Assembly (NCBI RefSeq): GCF_029105185.1
Contig: NZ_JAFMZK010000010.1
Location: forward strand, 62,001 to 126,000
Source: Aliiroseovarius sp. Z3
GTDB taxonomy: Bacteria; Pseudomonadota; Alphaproteobacteria; Rhodobacterales; Rhodobacteraceae
DNA: 64,000 nt
Reading direction: 5' to 3'
Shown here: in pieces, positions 17,640 through 26,154 of the stretch
Layout of the letters: every line of letters begins with the position of its first letter
Position numbering within the stretch: the stretch's first letter is position 1
Made by a program: the position numbers and the translations under genes
The notes under the pieces: model-generated
What the model was told of the DNA's origin: nothing
Databases searched by the model: none
What the model saw: only the letters and a program-made list of their open reading frames with translations

Positions 17640-19504
17640 ACCCCCCGCCGTTGTTTCGAACGGGAGCTTTCCCAATCCTGATGTGCATCGCGCACCCGGT
17701 CGCTGTTGGTGATGTGGGGTGTGCCCACCTCCCACCAAGCGTGGCCTTCCGTGGTCCAGCCCTCATAGGGATCGACGTCCATGACGATCACATAGGACCT
17801 GTCAGACGCCTTGGCGCGCTTGAACGCTTCGCCCAGCTCAGCCGGGTTCGACACCTTTTCAGCCTCGGCCCCCATCGACGCCGCGTGCGCCACGAAATCC
17901 ACGCCGAATGGCTCGGGCACGGTCGGGCAATCGGCGATCAGATTGTTGAAACTCTCGTTCCCGGTGTTGTTTTGCAGCTTATTGATGACCGCGAAGCCGC
18001 CATTGTCCAAGAGCAACACAATCAGCTTCTTGCGGCTCAGCACGCTGGAATAAAGGTCCGAGTTCAGCATCATGTAAGATCCGTCACCGCAGAAGGTGAT
18101 GACATCCTGATCCGGCTCGCGTTCGTCCTGCGCAATACGTGCACCCCAAGCGCCCGCGATTTCATACCCCATGCAAGAAAAGCCGAACTCCACATCCACT
18201 GTGCCGATATCCAGCGTGCGCCAGTTGGCCGTGACCTCGGCAGGCAGACCGCCTGCAGCGGCAACGACACGATCGCGGGGATCGCACAAGTCGTTCACCA
18301 CGCCGATGGCCTGCGCATAGGAGTTTGGGCGGTTGCCATAGGATACGTTGTCGGCAACATAGGCATCCCATTTCTTGCGTTCATCCTGTGCGGTGCGAAC
18401 CCAGTCGGTCGGCGTCTGGTACTCCAGCGACGCGCCAAGGGCGGTCAAAGCCAGTTTGGCATCACCAACAACGGGCAGCGACATATGTTTGCCGGCATCG
18501 TGGCGGGCTGCATTGATCGAAATGAACCGCGCATCCTTGGCAAATGCTGTCCAGGATCCGGTGGTGAAATCCTGAAGCCGCGTTCCGACGGCGACAATCA
18601 CATCAGCCGTTTCGGCAATCGCATTGGCGCTGTTGGATCCCGTGACGCCAATTGGGCCGATGTTCAGCGGATGGGTGGCAAGCATATTGGCCCGCCCCGC
18701 AATGGTTTCGACCACGGGGATCTGGTGGGTTTCGGCAAACGCCGTCAGCTCATCCACCGCGCCCGAATACTGCACACCCCCACCGGCGATGATCATGGGG
18801 CGTTCAGCCGTTTTCAGAAGGGCAATCGCGTCGGCAACCTCGTTTGCGTCCGGGGACTGACGGCGGATGCGGTGCACTTTCTTTTCAAAGAACACCTCCG
18901 GGTAGTCATAGGTCCAGCCCTGCACGTCCTGCGGCAGACCAAGAAAGGCCGGTCCGCAATCGGCGGGGTCCAGCATGGTTGCAATCGCGTTGGGCAACGA
19001 CTGGATGATTTGCGCCGGGTGGCTGATGCGATCCCAATAGCGCACGACGGGCTTGAACGCGTCGTTCACCCCAAAGGTCGGGTCGCCATAGTTTTCCATC
19101 TGCTGTAACACAGGGTCCGGCAGGCGGGTGATAAACGTGTCACCACACAGAAGCAGCATGGGCAGGCGGTTGGCGTGCGCCAGACCCGCAGCGGTCACAA
19201 GATTAGACGTGCCCGGCCCGGCAGAAGCGGTGCAGAACATGAACCGCTGGCGCAGCCACCCCTTGGCATAACCCGCCGCGGCAAACCCCATGCTTTGTTC
19301 GTTCTGCCCGCGATAAAGCGGCAGTTCGTCCTGCATGTTGTAAAGTGCTTCGCCAAGGCAGGTCACGTTGCCGTGGCCAAAGATGCCGAACCCGCCGCCA
19401 CACAGGCGCATTTCTTGCCCGTCGATCTGGATGAACTGATTGGACAACCAACGGATGATGGCTTGAGCCGTGGTCAGGCGAATGGTGTCTGGCTGTTTCG
19501 TCAT
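17636..19504 (-). CDS. iolD: 3D-(3,5/4)-trihydroxycyclohexane-1,2-dione hydrolase
   Basis: Thiamine-diphosphate enzyme of the acetolactate synthase fold, 622 aa, that opens the inositol-derived ring to 5-deoxy-glucuronate. N-terminal PYR domain contains GFAAAGYAKG; the central domain has AGGGVQYSGA; the C-terminal PP domain has the diphosphate-binding GDGSYMMLNSDLYSS followed by LLLDNGG. First gene of the leftward operon. An 18-bp LacI-type operator lies about 80 bases upstream of its start, shared with the divergent oxidoreductase gene. Confidence 0.95.
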   Translation of the reverse strand: MTKQPDTIRLTTAQAIIRWLSNQFIQIDGQEMRLCGGGFGIFGHGNVTCLGEALYNMQDELPLYRGQNEQSMGFAAAGYAKGWLRQRFMFCTASAGPGTSNLVTAAGLAHANRLPMLLLCGDTFITRLPDPVLQQMENYGDPTFGVNDAFKPVVRYWDRISHPAQIIQSLPNAIATMLDPADCGPAFLGLPQDVQGWTYDYPEVFFEKKVHRIRRQSPDANEVADAIALLKTAERPMIIAGGGVQYSGAVDELTAFAETHQIPVVETIAGRANMLATHPLNIGPIGVTGSNSANAIAETADVIVAVGTRLQDFTTGSWTAFAKDARFISINAARHDAGKHMSLPVVGDAKLALTALGASLEYQTPTDWVRTAQDERKKWDAYVADNVSYGNRPNSYAQAIGVVNDLCDPRDRVVAAAGGLPAEVTANWRTLDIGTVDVEFGFSCMGYEIAGAWGARIAQDEREPDQDVITFCGDGSYMMLNSDLYSSVLSRKKLIVLLLDNGGFAVINKLQNNTGNESFNNLIADCPTVPEPFGVDFVAHAASMGAEAEKVSNPAELGEAFKRAKASDRSYVIVMDVDPYEGWTTEGHAWWEVGTPHITNSDRVRDAHQDWESSRSKQRRGV

Positions 19505-19581
19505 TTTGGCGCGAACCCTTCGAGAATTTCCGGCGTGTCACCGAATGCAGCTTGCGAGAATTTGATTCTTACGATACTAAA

Positions 19582-19599
19582 TTTGCAACCGGTTGCAAA
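19582..19599. promoter_or_regulatory. LacI-family operator, iolD / oxidoreductase divergent region
   Basis: Perfect 18-bp palindrome TTTGCAACCGGTTGCAAA with the central CG typical of LacI-family sites. It lies between the divergent iolD (start 19504) and the oxidoreductase start at 19627. The identical 18 bp occurs at 23883-23900 next to the LacI gene. GATACT lies a few bases upstream of both copies. Confidence 0.88.
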
Positions 19600-19626
19600 C
19601 CGTATTTCAAAATGGACCTCGAAAGC

Positions 19627-20730
19627 ATGACAGAGATCGGTATCGGAATCCTTGGCGGCGGCTATATGGGCAAGGCCCATGCGGTGGCGATGTCATCGGT
19701 AGGCGCTGTATTCAACACGGCCCTGCGCCCACGGCTTGAGATGGTCTGCGCCACAACCCTGCAAAGCGCCGAACGGTATCGCAAGGCTTATGGGTTCCGC
19801 CGTGGTACGGATGACTGGCGCGCTTTGGTCAATGATGACGCCGTCGGCGCAATTGTGATTGCCTCACCACAGGAAACCCACCGCGAAGTGGCAGAGGCTG
19901 CCTTTGCCTTGGGAAAGCCGGTCTTCTGCGAAAAGCCCCTTGGCGCATCGATCGAGGATAGTGCCGCCATGACGGCTGCCGCCGAACGGGCCGGGGCGGT
20001 GAACATGGTCGGGTTCAACTATATCCGAACCCCGGCCAGCCAGTTTGCGCGGCAGTTGATTGCTGATGGGGCCATTGGCGACATCACCTGGTTTCGCGGC
20101 GAGCATACGGAAGATTTTCTGGCGAACCCTGAGACGCCTGCAAACTGGCGCACCTCGGGCATGGCCAATGGCACTATGGGCGATCTGGCCCCGCATATGA
20201 TCAACGCGGCGCTTGCCCTGATGGGGCCGATCACCCGTGTCATGGCCGCGGTCGAGACGGTTCACAATACGCGCCCCGGTGGCGAGGTGACGAATGACGA
20301 CCATGGCCAGATGATGTGCCGCTTTGAAAACGGAGCAATGGGCCAGATGTATTTCAGCCGCATCGCGACCGGGCGCAAGATGGGTTATGCTTATGAGATC
20401 ATGGGCACAAAGGGGGCGATCCGCTTTGATCAGGAAGATCAGAACGCGCTTTGGCTGTATCGCAGCGAGGGGCCTGACGCGACACGGGGCTTTACCAAGA
20501 TCCTGACCGGGCCCGCACATCCCGACTATGAACCTTTCTGTCAGGGGCCGGGGCATGGCACCGGGTATCAGGATCAGATCATCATCGAGGCGCGCGATTT
20601 TCTGGCCGCCATCGAAACACAAAAAAACCGCTGGCCAACCTTTCGGGACGGGCACGAGGTCAACCGCGTCATCGCGGCGGCTTTGGCCTCGGACCAATCT
20701 GGCGGCTGGCAGGACATCAACAATTTCTGA
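19627..20730 (+). CDS. Gfo/Idh/MocA oxidoreductase, inositol cluster
   Basis: NAD(P)-dependent oxidoreductase, 367 aa, with N-terminal Rossmann motif GILGGGYMGKAHA, the conserved EKPLGAS segment, and a C-terminal alpha/beta domain containing GDLAPHMINAAL. Probably a dehydrogenase of an inositol isomer or related sugar. ATG 19627 is preferred; readings from 19552 or 19612 would place coding sequence across or next to the operator. First gene of the rightward group, 19 bases ahead of the TIM-barrel gene. Exact substrate not decided. Confidence 0.85.
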   Translation: MTEIGIGILGGGYMGKAHAVAMSSVGAVFNTALRPRLEMVCATTLQSAERYRKAYGFRRGTDDWRALVNDDAVGAIVIASPQETHREVAEAAFALGKPVFCEKPLGASIEDSAAMTAAAERAGAVNMVGFNYIRTPASQFARQLIADGAIGDITWFRGEHTEDFLANPETPANWRTSGMANGTMGDLAPHMINAALALMGPITRVMAAVETVHNTRPGGEVTNDDHGQMMCRFENGAMGQMYFSRIATGRKMGYAYEIMGTKGAIRFDQEDQNALWLYRSEGPDATRGFTKILTGPAHPDYEPFCQGPGHGTGYQDQIIIEARDFLAAIETQKNRWPTFRDGHEVNRVIAAALASDQSGGWQDINNF

Positions 20731-20749
20731 GCTTTGAAAGGCGATCCAA

Positions 20750-21643
20750 GTGACCATCAGAATAGGCAATGCCCCCTGTTCGTGGGGTGTGGAATTTGCG
20801 GAGGATCCGCGCAATCCAACCTGGCAATCCGTGCTGAAAGACTGTGCGGCGGCGGGCTATAAGGGGATCGAGCTTGGCCCGGTCGGGTTCATGCCGGAAG
20901 AGCCCTCAGTCCTGGCGGACGCGTTGGCAGAAAACGATCTGGAGCTGATCGGCGGCGTTGTGTTTCGCGCCTATCACGACCCGGATGCGTGGGACGATGT
21001 GTTGGATGCCACACACCGCACCGCACGCGCGCTCAAGGCACACGGGGCCGAGCATCTGGTGTTGATTGACTCGATCTCACCTCGGCGCGCACCCACAGCG
21101 GGTCGGGCAGGCGAGGCCGAGCAGATGGATAAGGCAGAATGGACCGCTTATCGTGACCGGATCGCGGAAAGTGCGCGGATCGGGGCCGAGGAATACGGGC
21201 TGACCGTCGGTATGCACGCCCATGCGGCAGGGTTCATGGATTTCGAACCGGAACTGGAGCGATTGCTGGATGAAGTGGACGAGAAGATTTTGAAAATCTG
21301 CTTTGACACGGGGCATCACTCCTATGCGGGTTTCGACCCCGTCGCGTTCATGAAGCGGCACATCGACCGCATTTCGTACATGCACTTCAAGGACATTGAT
21401 CCGAAGGTGAAGGCGGATGTGATCGAGAAGCGTACCGGGTTCTATGACGCTTGTGGGCAAGGCATTTTCTGCAATCTGGGCGAAGGCGATGTTGATTTCC
21501 CCGCCGTGCGGCAGGTGTTGTTGGATGCCGGGTTCAAAGGGTGGTGCACGGTCGAACAGGATTGCGATCCAACGCTTGACCCCGACCCGGTGGGGGACGC
21601 GCGCCTGAACCGTGAATATCTTGAAAGCATTGGCTTTAACTGA
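20750..21643 (+). CDS. iolE: IolE/IolI-type inosose dehydratase or isomerase
   Basis: Xylose-isomerase-like TIM barrel, 297 aa, matching the IolE/IolI/IolH group in size. Metal-ligand candidates are in MHAHAAGFMDFEPE, CFDTGHHSYAGFDP and MHFKDID, and the C-terminal CTVEQD. It begins NAPCSWGVEF, which differs from the common APIGW start of Bacillus-type IolE, so IolI-like isomerase is an alternative. It is the only candidate for the inosose dehydratase step in the cluster. Start is GTG 20750 preceded by GAAAGG. Confidence 0.68.
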   Translation: MTIRIGNAPCSWGVEFAEDPRNPTWQSVLKDCAAAGYKGIELGPVGFMPEEPSVLADALAENDLELIGGVVFRAYHDPDAWDDVLDATHRTARALKAHGAEHLVLIDSISPRRAPTAGRAGEAEQMDKAEWTAYRDRIAESARIGAEEYGLTVGMHAHAAGFMDFEPELERLLDEVDEKILKICFDTGHHSYAGFDPVAFMKRHIDRISYMHFKDIDPKVKADVIEKRTGFYDACGQGIFCNLGEGDVDFPAVRQVLLDAGFKGWCTVEQDCDPTLDPDPVGDARLNREYLESIGFN

Positions 21644-21656
21644 GGAGATACGAGCC

Positions 21657-22790
21657 ATGGCAAAACTGAAATGGGGCATGATTGGCGGCGGTGAAGGCAG
21701 CCAGATCGGCCCGGCGCACCGTTTGGGGGCTTTGGCTGACGGGCGGTTCGAATTCACAGCCGGTGCGCTGGATCATCGCCCGGACGTGGGGCGCGAGTAT
21801 GCTCAGCGACTGGGGATCGCAGCAGACCGCGCCTATGGCGATTGGGCCGAGATGTTGGCGGGTGAAAAGGACCGCGACGACAGGGTGGATCTGGTGACGG
21901 TCGCGACGCCCAACTCGACCCATTTCGAGATCACAAAGACCTTTTTGGAAGCGGGCTTCAATGTGCTGTGCGAAAAGCCCATGACCATGACGGTGGACGA
22001 GGGTGAAGAGATCGTGCGCGTGGCCGAGAAGACCGGCAAGATCTGCGCGGTGAACTATTGCTATTCGGCCTATCCGATGGTCCGTCAGGCACGCGCAATG
22101 GTGCGGGCGGGCGAGATTGGCAAAGTGCGTCTTGTGGTCACGAATTTCAGCCACGGCCACCATGGCGACGCGACAGACGCCGATAACCCGCGCGTGCGCT
22201 GGCGCTATGACCCCGCGATGGCAGGGGTTTCGGGGCAGTTTGCTGATTGTGGTATTCACGCGCTGCATATGGCGGGTTTCATCGCCGATGACGAGGTGAA
22301 AACCCTGTCCGCCGATTTTGCCTCCACCATCGCCAGCCGCGAACTGGAAGATGACGCCATGGTGAATTTCCGCATGGAAGGCGGCGCAGTGGGGCGGCTC
22401 TGGACCTCGTCCGTTGCGATCGGTCGCCAGCACGGGTTCGACATTCAGGTGTTCGGGGAAACCGGCGGGCTTCGCTGGGCGTCAGAGCAGCCGAACCAGC
22501 TGATCTATACCCCAGTTGGCGGGCGGACCCAGATCATCGAGAAAGGCGAGGGCGGTTTGCACGAAGACGCTCAGCGTCTGAGCCGGGTGGCCATTGCGCA
22601 TCCCGAGGGCTTCCCGCTGGCCGTTGCCAATATCTATTGCGATCTGGCGGATGCGATCCGGGGCGAGAAACGCGATGGTCTGCCCAATGCCACAGACGGG
22701 GTGCGGTCGATGGCGGCTGTGCATATGGCCGTGTCTTCGGCCAAGGCAGGCGGCACATGGGTCGATGCACGTCCGCCCATGTTTCGCTGA
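21657..22790 (+). CDS. Gfo/Idh/MocA oxidoreductase, inositol cluster
   Basis: Third oxidoreductase of this superfamily in the cluster, 377 aa. The N-terminus has WGMIGGGEGSQIGPAHR, then CEKPMTMTVDEGEEI; the domain boundary contains GQFADCGIHALHMAGFI. The GGEGSQIG start suggests a subgroup different from classical IolG, perhaps acting on scyllo-inositol or an inosose. The start at 21657 is preceded by TGAGGAGATACGAGCC, and the gene follows the TIM-barrel gene by 13 bases. It ends convergently 9 bases from the LacI gene. Confidence 0.85.
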   Translation: MAKLKWGMIGGGEGSQIGPAHRLGALADGRFEFTAGALDHRPDVGREYAQRLGIAADRAYGDWAEMLAGEKDRDDRVDLVTVATPNSTHFEITKTFLEAGFNVLCEKPMTMTVDEGEEIVRVAEKTGKICAVNYCYSAYPMVRQARAMVRAGEIGKVRLVVTNFSHGHHGDATDADNPRVRWRYDPAMAGVSGQFADCGIHALHMAGFIADDEVKTLSADFASTIASRELEDDAMVNFRMEGGAVGRLWTSSVAIGRQHGFDIQVFGETGGLRWASEQPNQLIYTPVGGRTQIIEKGEGGLHEDAQRLSRVAIAHPEGFPLAVANIYCDLADAIRGEKRDGLPNATDGVRSMAAVHMAVSSAKAGGTWVDARPPMFR

Positions 22791-22799
22791 TCTGTCGGG

Positions 22800-23801
22800 C
22801 TAGCTGATGATCGGGCGCAGCGTTCCACGTTCGACGATTGAGCAGGGGAAGATACGCGCCTCGGGATAGCGGTCGGGTTCGTCCAGCATGGCGACCATAA
22901 GCTCGATAGACGAGGTGACGATCTGGCGGATCGGTTGGTGGATGGTGGTGAGATTGATGTTCTCCCACCCCGCCATTTCCATATCGTTCAGGCCCATCAG
23001 GCCGATATCCTGCGGCACCGACAGGCCGCTGTCCTGAATGGCGGACAGAACGCCGATGGACAGCACGTCGTCGCCGCAAAAATAGGCTTCGGACGGCGTG
23101 CTTTCCAGCAATCGCAGCATTTCGCGACGCCCCGCGTCGAACGAATAGGCTTCGGCATATGAGCAGCTGGTCGCGACTTCGGGGTGTTCGGCCATCTCGG
23201 CCATAAAGCCTTTGTGCCTATCTTGTGTGGACGTGGCGCTTTCGGGGCCGCCCAGAAACGCGATGTTCTTATAGCCGCGCGCCACCAAGGTTCGGGCGGC
23301 CATGCGGCCACATTCCACATTGTCGATCCCAACCACATGAACTTGCGGCGTCGAGGAATAACGGCCGAATGAATTGACCACGGGGACACCTGCGTCACGG
23401 AACGCTTTCGAGAACTCCGGTGGCAGTGTGGATGATGCGACAACGACGCCATCGACAGAATATTGTCGAAGCATCCGCACCGAGTTTTCCGGGTCGGTTT
23501 CATGGGTCAGATTGACCAGAAGCGGGCGCAAGCCACGCTCCTGCAGCCCGCGGGTGAACAGGTCGAACACCTCAAGGAAAATCGGGTTGTGAAAGTTGTT
23601 CGAGACAAGGCCGATCAGCTTGGTGCGCCCGGTGGTCAGCGACGAGGCCAGCGCATTCGGGCTGTATCCAAGCTCGTCCGCTGCCTTTTCGACCTTTCGC
23701 CGTGTTTTGTCCGAAACCGAGGCGCCGGGCGTAAAAGTGCGGGATACGGCGGAGCGCGAAACCCCGGCACGTTCTGCAACCTCTTTCAATGTTACTGCCA
23801 T
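22800..23801 (-). CDS. LacI-family regulator of the inositol genes
   Basis: Transcriptional regulator, 333 aa. The N-terminal LacI helix-turn-helix reads TLKEVAERAGVSRSAVSRTF, followed by the hinge helix (PNALASSLTTGRT) and a periplasmic-binding-protein-like effector domain. It most likely binds the 18-bp palindromes at 19582 and 23883 and responds to inositol or a catabolite. The start at 23801 (MAVTLKEV) is preferred over an upstream in-frame ATG at 23834, because the HTH then begins at the normal distance. Regulator-operator pairing is inference from proximity and motif type. Confidence 0.92.
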   Translation of the reverse strand: MAVTLKEVAERAGVSRSAVSRTFTPGASVSDKTRRKVEKAADELGYSPNALASSLTTGRTKLIGLVSNNFHNPIFLEVFDLFTRGLQERGLRPLLVNLTHETDPENSVRMLRQYSVDGVVVASSTLPPEFSKAFRDAGVPVVNSFGRYSSTPQVHVVGIDNVECGRMAARTLVARGYKNIAFLGGPESATSTQDRHKGFMAEMAEHPEVATSCSYAEAYSFDAGRREMLRLLESTPSEAYFCGDDVLSIGVLSAIQDSGLSVPQDIGLMGLNDMEMAGWENINLTTIHQPIRQIVTSSIELMVAMLDEPDRYPEARIFPCSIVERGTLRPIIS

Positions 23802-23882
23802 GTAAGCCTGACCCGGAACCGCCTGTATATCCACTTTTATAACAGTTCTTTCGTCAGGGCATCATGAAAAGATACTGGCTAA

Positions 23883-23900
23883 TTTGCAACCGGTTGCAAA
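23883..23900. promoter_or_regulatory. LacI-family operator, regulator / ABC transporter divergent region
   Basis: Perfect palindrome TTTGCAACCGGTTGCAAA, identical over 18 bp to the site at 19582-19599. It lies between the divergent LacI gene (start 23801) and the binding-protein gene (start 23992), so it could serve both autoregulation and transporter control. Confidence 0.9.
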
Positions 23901-23991
23901 ATGATGACAGATATGCTTAACTCCGAGTCGGAGGTCGGGACCACCCGGTCTTAGAACAGATGCCAAAATTGGTGGATCTTGGGAGGATCAA

Positions 23992-24942
23992 ATGAAATCA
24001 CTGATGAAGAAGGTCGCATTGGCAACGGTCGTTGCCGCAGCACCGCTGATGGTCGGAACCGGTGCAATGGCCGAGGGCGAAAAGTATATTCTTGTCAGCC
24101 ATGCTCCGGACAGCGACAGCTGGTGGAACACGATCAAGAACGGTATCGCGCTGGCTGGCGAACAGGTTGGGGCCGATGTCGAATATCGCAACCCGCCCAC
24201 CGGCGACATTGCCGACATGGCGCGGATCATTGATCAGGCCGCTGCCTCCGGCCCTGATGGTATCATCACCACCCTTGCCGACTTTGATGTTTTGAAAGGC
24301 CCGATCAGCGCCGCCGTTGACCAGGGCATCGACGTCATCATCATGAACACCGGCACGCCCGATCAGGCGCGCGAAGTTGGTGCGCTGATGTATGTGGGTC
24401 AGCCCGAATATGATGCAGGTTTCGCCGCTGGACAGCGCGCCAAAGGCGAAGGTGTGACCAAGTTCCTTTGTGTGAACCACGCCATTCAACAGCCTACCGT
24501 GGGCGAGCGTTGCCGCGGCTATGCGGATGGTCTGGGTATCGAACTGGGCGATGCGATGATGGATTCGGGCACCGACCCGTCAGAAATCAAGAACAAGGTT
24601 CTGGCCTATCTATCGGCAAATCCTGACGTTGACGGCATTCTGACCCTTGGTCCGGTTTCCGCTGATCCCACCATCGCCGCTTTGCAAGAAAACGGAATGG
24701 CCGGAGCAATCCATTTCGGCACCTTCGATCTGGGCGAAGAGATCGTCAAAGGGATCAAGGATGGTGTCATCAACTGGGGTATCGACCAGCAACCCTTCCT
24801 GCAAGCCTATATGCCCGTCATCATTCTGGCCAATTGGGACCGTTACGGCGTTCTGCCAGGCAACAACATCAACTCTGGCCCCGGCTTCGTGACCAAGGAT
24901 GGATTGGCCAAGGTTGAAGAGTTTGCAGGTGAATACCGGTAA
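23992..24942 (+). CDS. Sugar (probably inositol) ABC transporter substrate-binding protein
   Basis: Periplasmic binding protein of the ribose/inositol type (Peripla_BP_4 fold), 316 aa. Signal peptide MKSLMKKVALATVVAAAP, cleavage likely after AMA near residue 25. The mature part starts KYILVSHAPDSDSWWNTIKNGI, typical of sugar-binding proteins. TGGGAGGA precedes the ATG. A LacI operator shared with the iol genes lies upstream, which favours inositol as ligand; ribose or fructose remain possible. Confidence 0.85.
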   Translation: MKSLMKKVALATVVAAAPLMVGTGAMAEGEKYILVSHAPDSDSWWNTIKNGIALAGEQVGADVEYRNPPTGDIADMARIIDQAAASGPDGIITTLADFDVLKGPISAAVDQGIDVIIMNTGTPDQAREVGALMYVGQPEYDAGFAAGQRAKGEGVTKFLCVNHAIQQPTVGERCRGYADGLGIELGDAMMDSGTDPSEIKNKVLAYLSANPDVDGILTLGPVSADPTIAALQENGMAGAIHFGTFDLGEEIVKGIKDGVINWGIDQQPFLQAYMPVIILANWDRYGVLPGNNINSGPGFVTKDGLAKVEEFAGEYR

Positions 24943-24971
24943 CGACCGCGCGTAAGCGAACAAATCACCAA

Positions 24972-25003
24972 AAACGGGCGGCCCAAAGCGCCGCCCGTTT
25001 CTC
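24972..25003 (+). terminator. Hairpin between binding-protein and permease genes
   Basis: Perfect 11-bp inverted repeat: AAACGGGCGGC at 24972-24982 and GCCGCCCGTTT at 24990-25000, loop of 7, with T residues closing the stem. Likely a partial terminator giving more binding protein than membrane components. Confidence 0.75.
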
Positions 25004-25040
25004 GCCCACCTTCTGCATAAGACATGAGGAGACGCCAGTC

Positions 25041-26153
25041 ATGGCTGAGACCGTCCAATCAGACGAACGTGTCAAAGAAATATCATCCTTCCGACAGGCG
25101 CTTATCCGCCCGGAACTGGGGGGTATCGTCGGCACTGTCGCTGTTTTTACCTTGTTTCTACTGTTCGCCTTCGACAGCGGTATGTTCGCCTCGCAAGGGG
25201 TTTTGAACTGGTCCGTTGTGTCCGCCCAGTTCATGATCATTGCTGTTGGCGCATGTCTTTTGATGATCGCAGGAGAGTTCGATCTGTCTGTCGGTTCGAT
25301 GATCGGTTTCGCCGGCATGATGATCGCCGTGTTCGGTGTCGTTCTTGGCTGGCCCATGTGGATTGCGATCATTATCACCTTTGTGATTTGCTGCCTGCTT
25401 GGGGCGCTGAACGGCTGGATCGTCGTCAAAACGGGACTGCCCAGCTTTATCGTGACCCTGGCCTTTCTGTTCATTCTGCGCGGCTTCACCATCTACATTC
25501 CGCAAACGATCGAGCGTAAGACGATCATTGGCGGTATCCGTGACGCTGCAGAAGGGGACTGGCTGGCACCGATCTTTGGCGGCAAAATTGGCCAACCGGT
25601 GTTTCAGTGGTTGGGTGACGTTGGCATCATCGCGGTGTTCGAGCGTGGATCGCGCGAAGGACAACCTGTTGTCGACGGCATACCCATGTTGATCGTTTGG
25701 GCAATTGTGATCATCGCGTTTGGGCATATCCTGCTGACGCGCACGCAGTTTGGCAACTGGATCTTCGCCTCTGGCGGTGATCCCGAGGCGGCGCGCAACT
25801 CGGGTGTTCCGGTGAACAAGGTCAAGATCCTGATGTTCACACTTACGGCGTTCTGCGCAACGGTGCTGGCGGTTTGCCAGGTCATGGAGTTCGGATCGGC
25901 GGGCGCGGATCGGGGTCTGTTGAAAGAGTTCGAGGCGATCATCGCCGTGGTGATCGGCGGCGCGTTGCTGACCGGTGGCTATGGCTCGGTTCTGGGCGCA
26001 GCCCTTGGTGCGCTGATCTTCGGCGTCGTACAGCAGGGCCTGTTTTTCGCTGGTGTCGAAAGCTCGTTGTTCAGGGTCTTCCTTGGGGTGATCCTTCTGT
26101 TTGCGGTCATTCTGAACACCTATATCCGTCGCATCATCACGGGGGAACGTTGA
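25041..26153 (+). CDS. Sugar (probably inositol) ABC transporter permease
   Basis: RbsC/FrcC-type permease, 370 aa, with eight to ten hydrophobic segments. The family-typical segment EFDLSVGSMIGFAGMM is at about residues 75-90, and the C-terminal part has FEAIIAVVIGGALLTGGYGSVLGAALGAL. The ATG at 25041 follows AGGAGACGCCAGTC. Followed after one base by the ATPase gene. Substrate inferred from shared operator with the iol genes. Confidence 0.87.
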   Translation: MAETVQSDERVKEISSFRQALIRPELGGIVGTVAVFTLFLLFAFDSGMFASQGVLNWSVVSAQFMIIAVGACLLMIAGEFDLSVGSMIGFAGMMIAVFGVVLGWPMWIAIIITFVICCLLGALNGWIVVKTGLPSFIVTLAFLFILRGFTIYIPQTIERKTIIGGIRDAAEGDWLAPIFGGKIGQPVFQWLGDVGIIAVFERGSREGQPVVDGIPMLIVWAIVIIAFGHILLTRTQFGNWIFASGGDPEAARNSGVPVNKVKILMFTLTAFCATVLAVCQVMEFGSAGADRGLLKEFEAIIAVVIGGALLTGGYGSVLGAALGALIFGVVQQGLFFAGVESSLFRVFLGVILLFAVILNTYIRRIITGER

Positions 26154-26154
26154 T

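Noticed and set aside
17633-19108. 491-codon plus-strand reading opposite iolD
   Set aside because: Shadow of iolD; unlikely composition and conflict with the iolC/iolD overlap.
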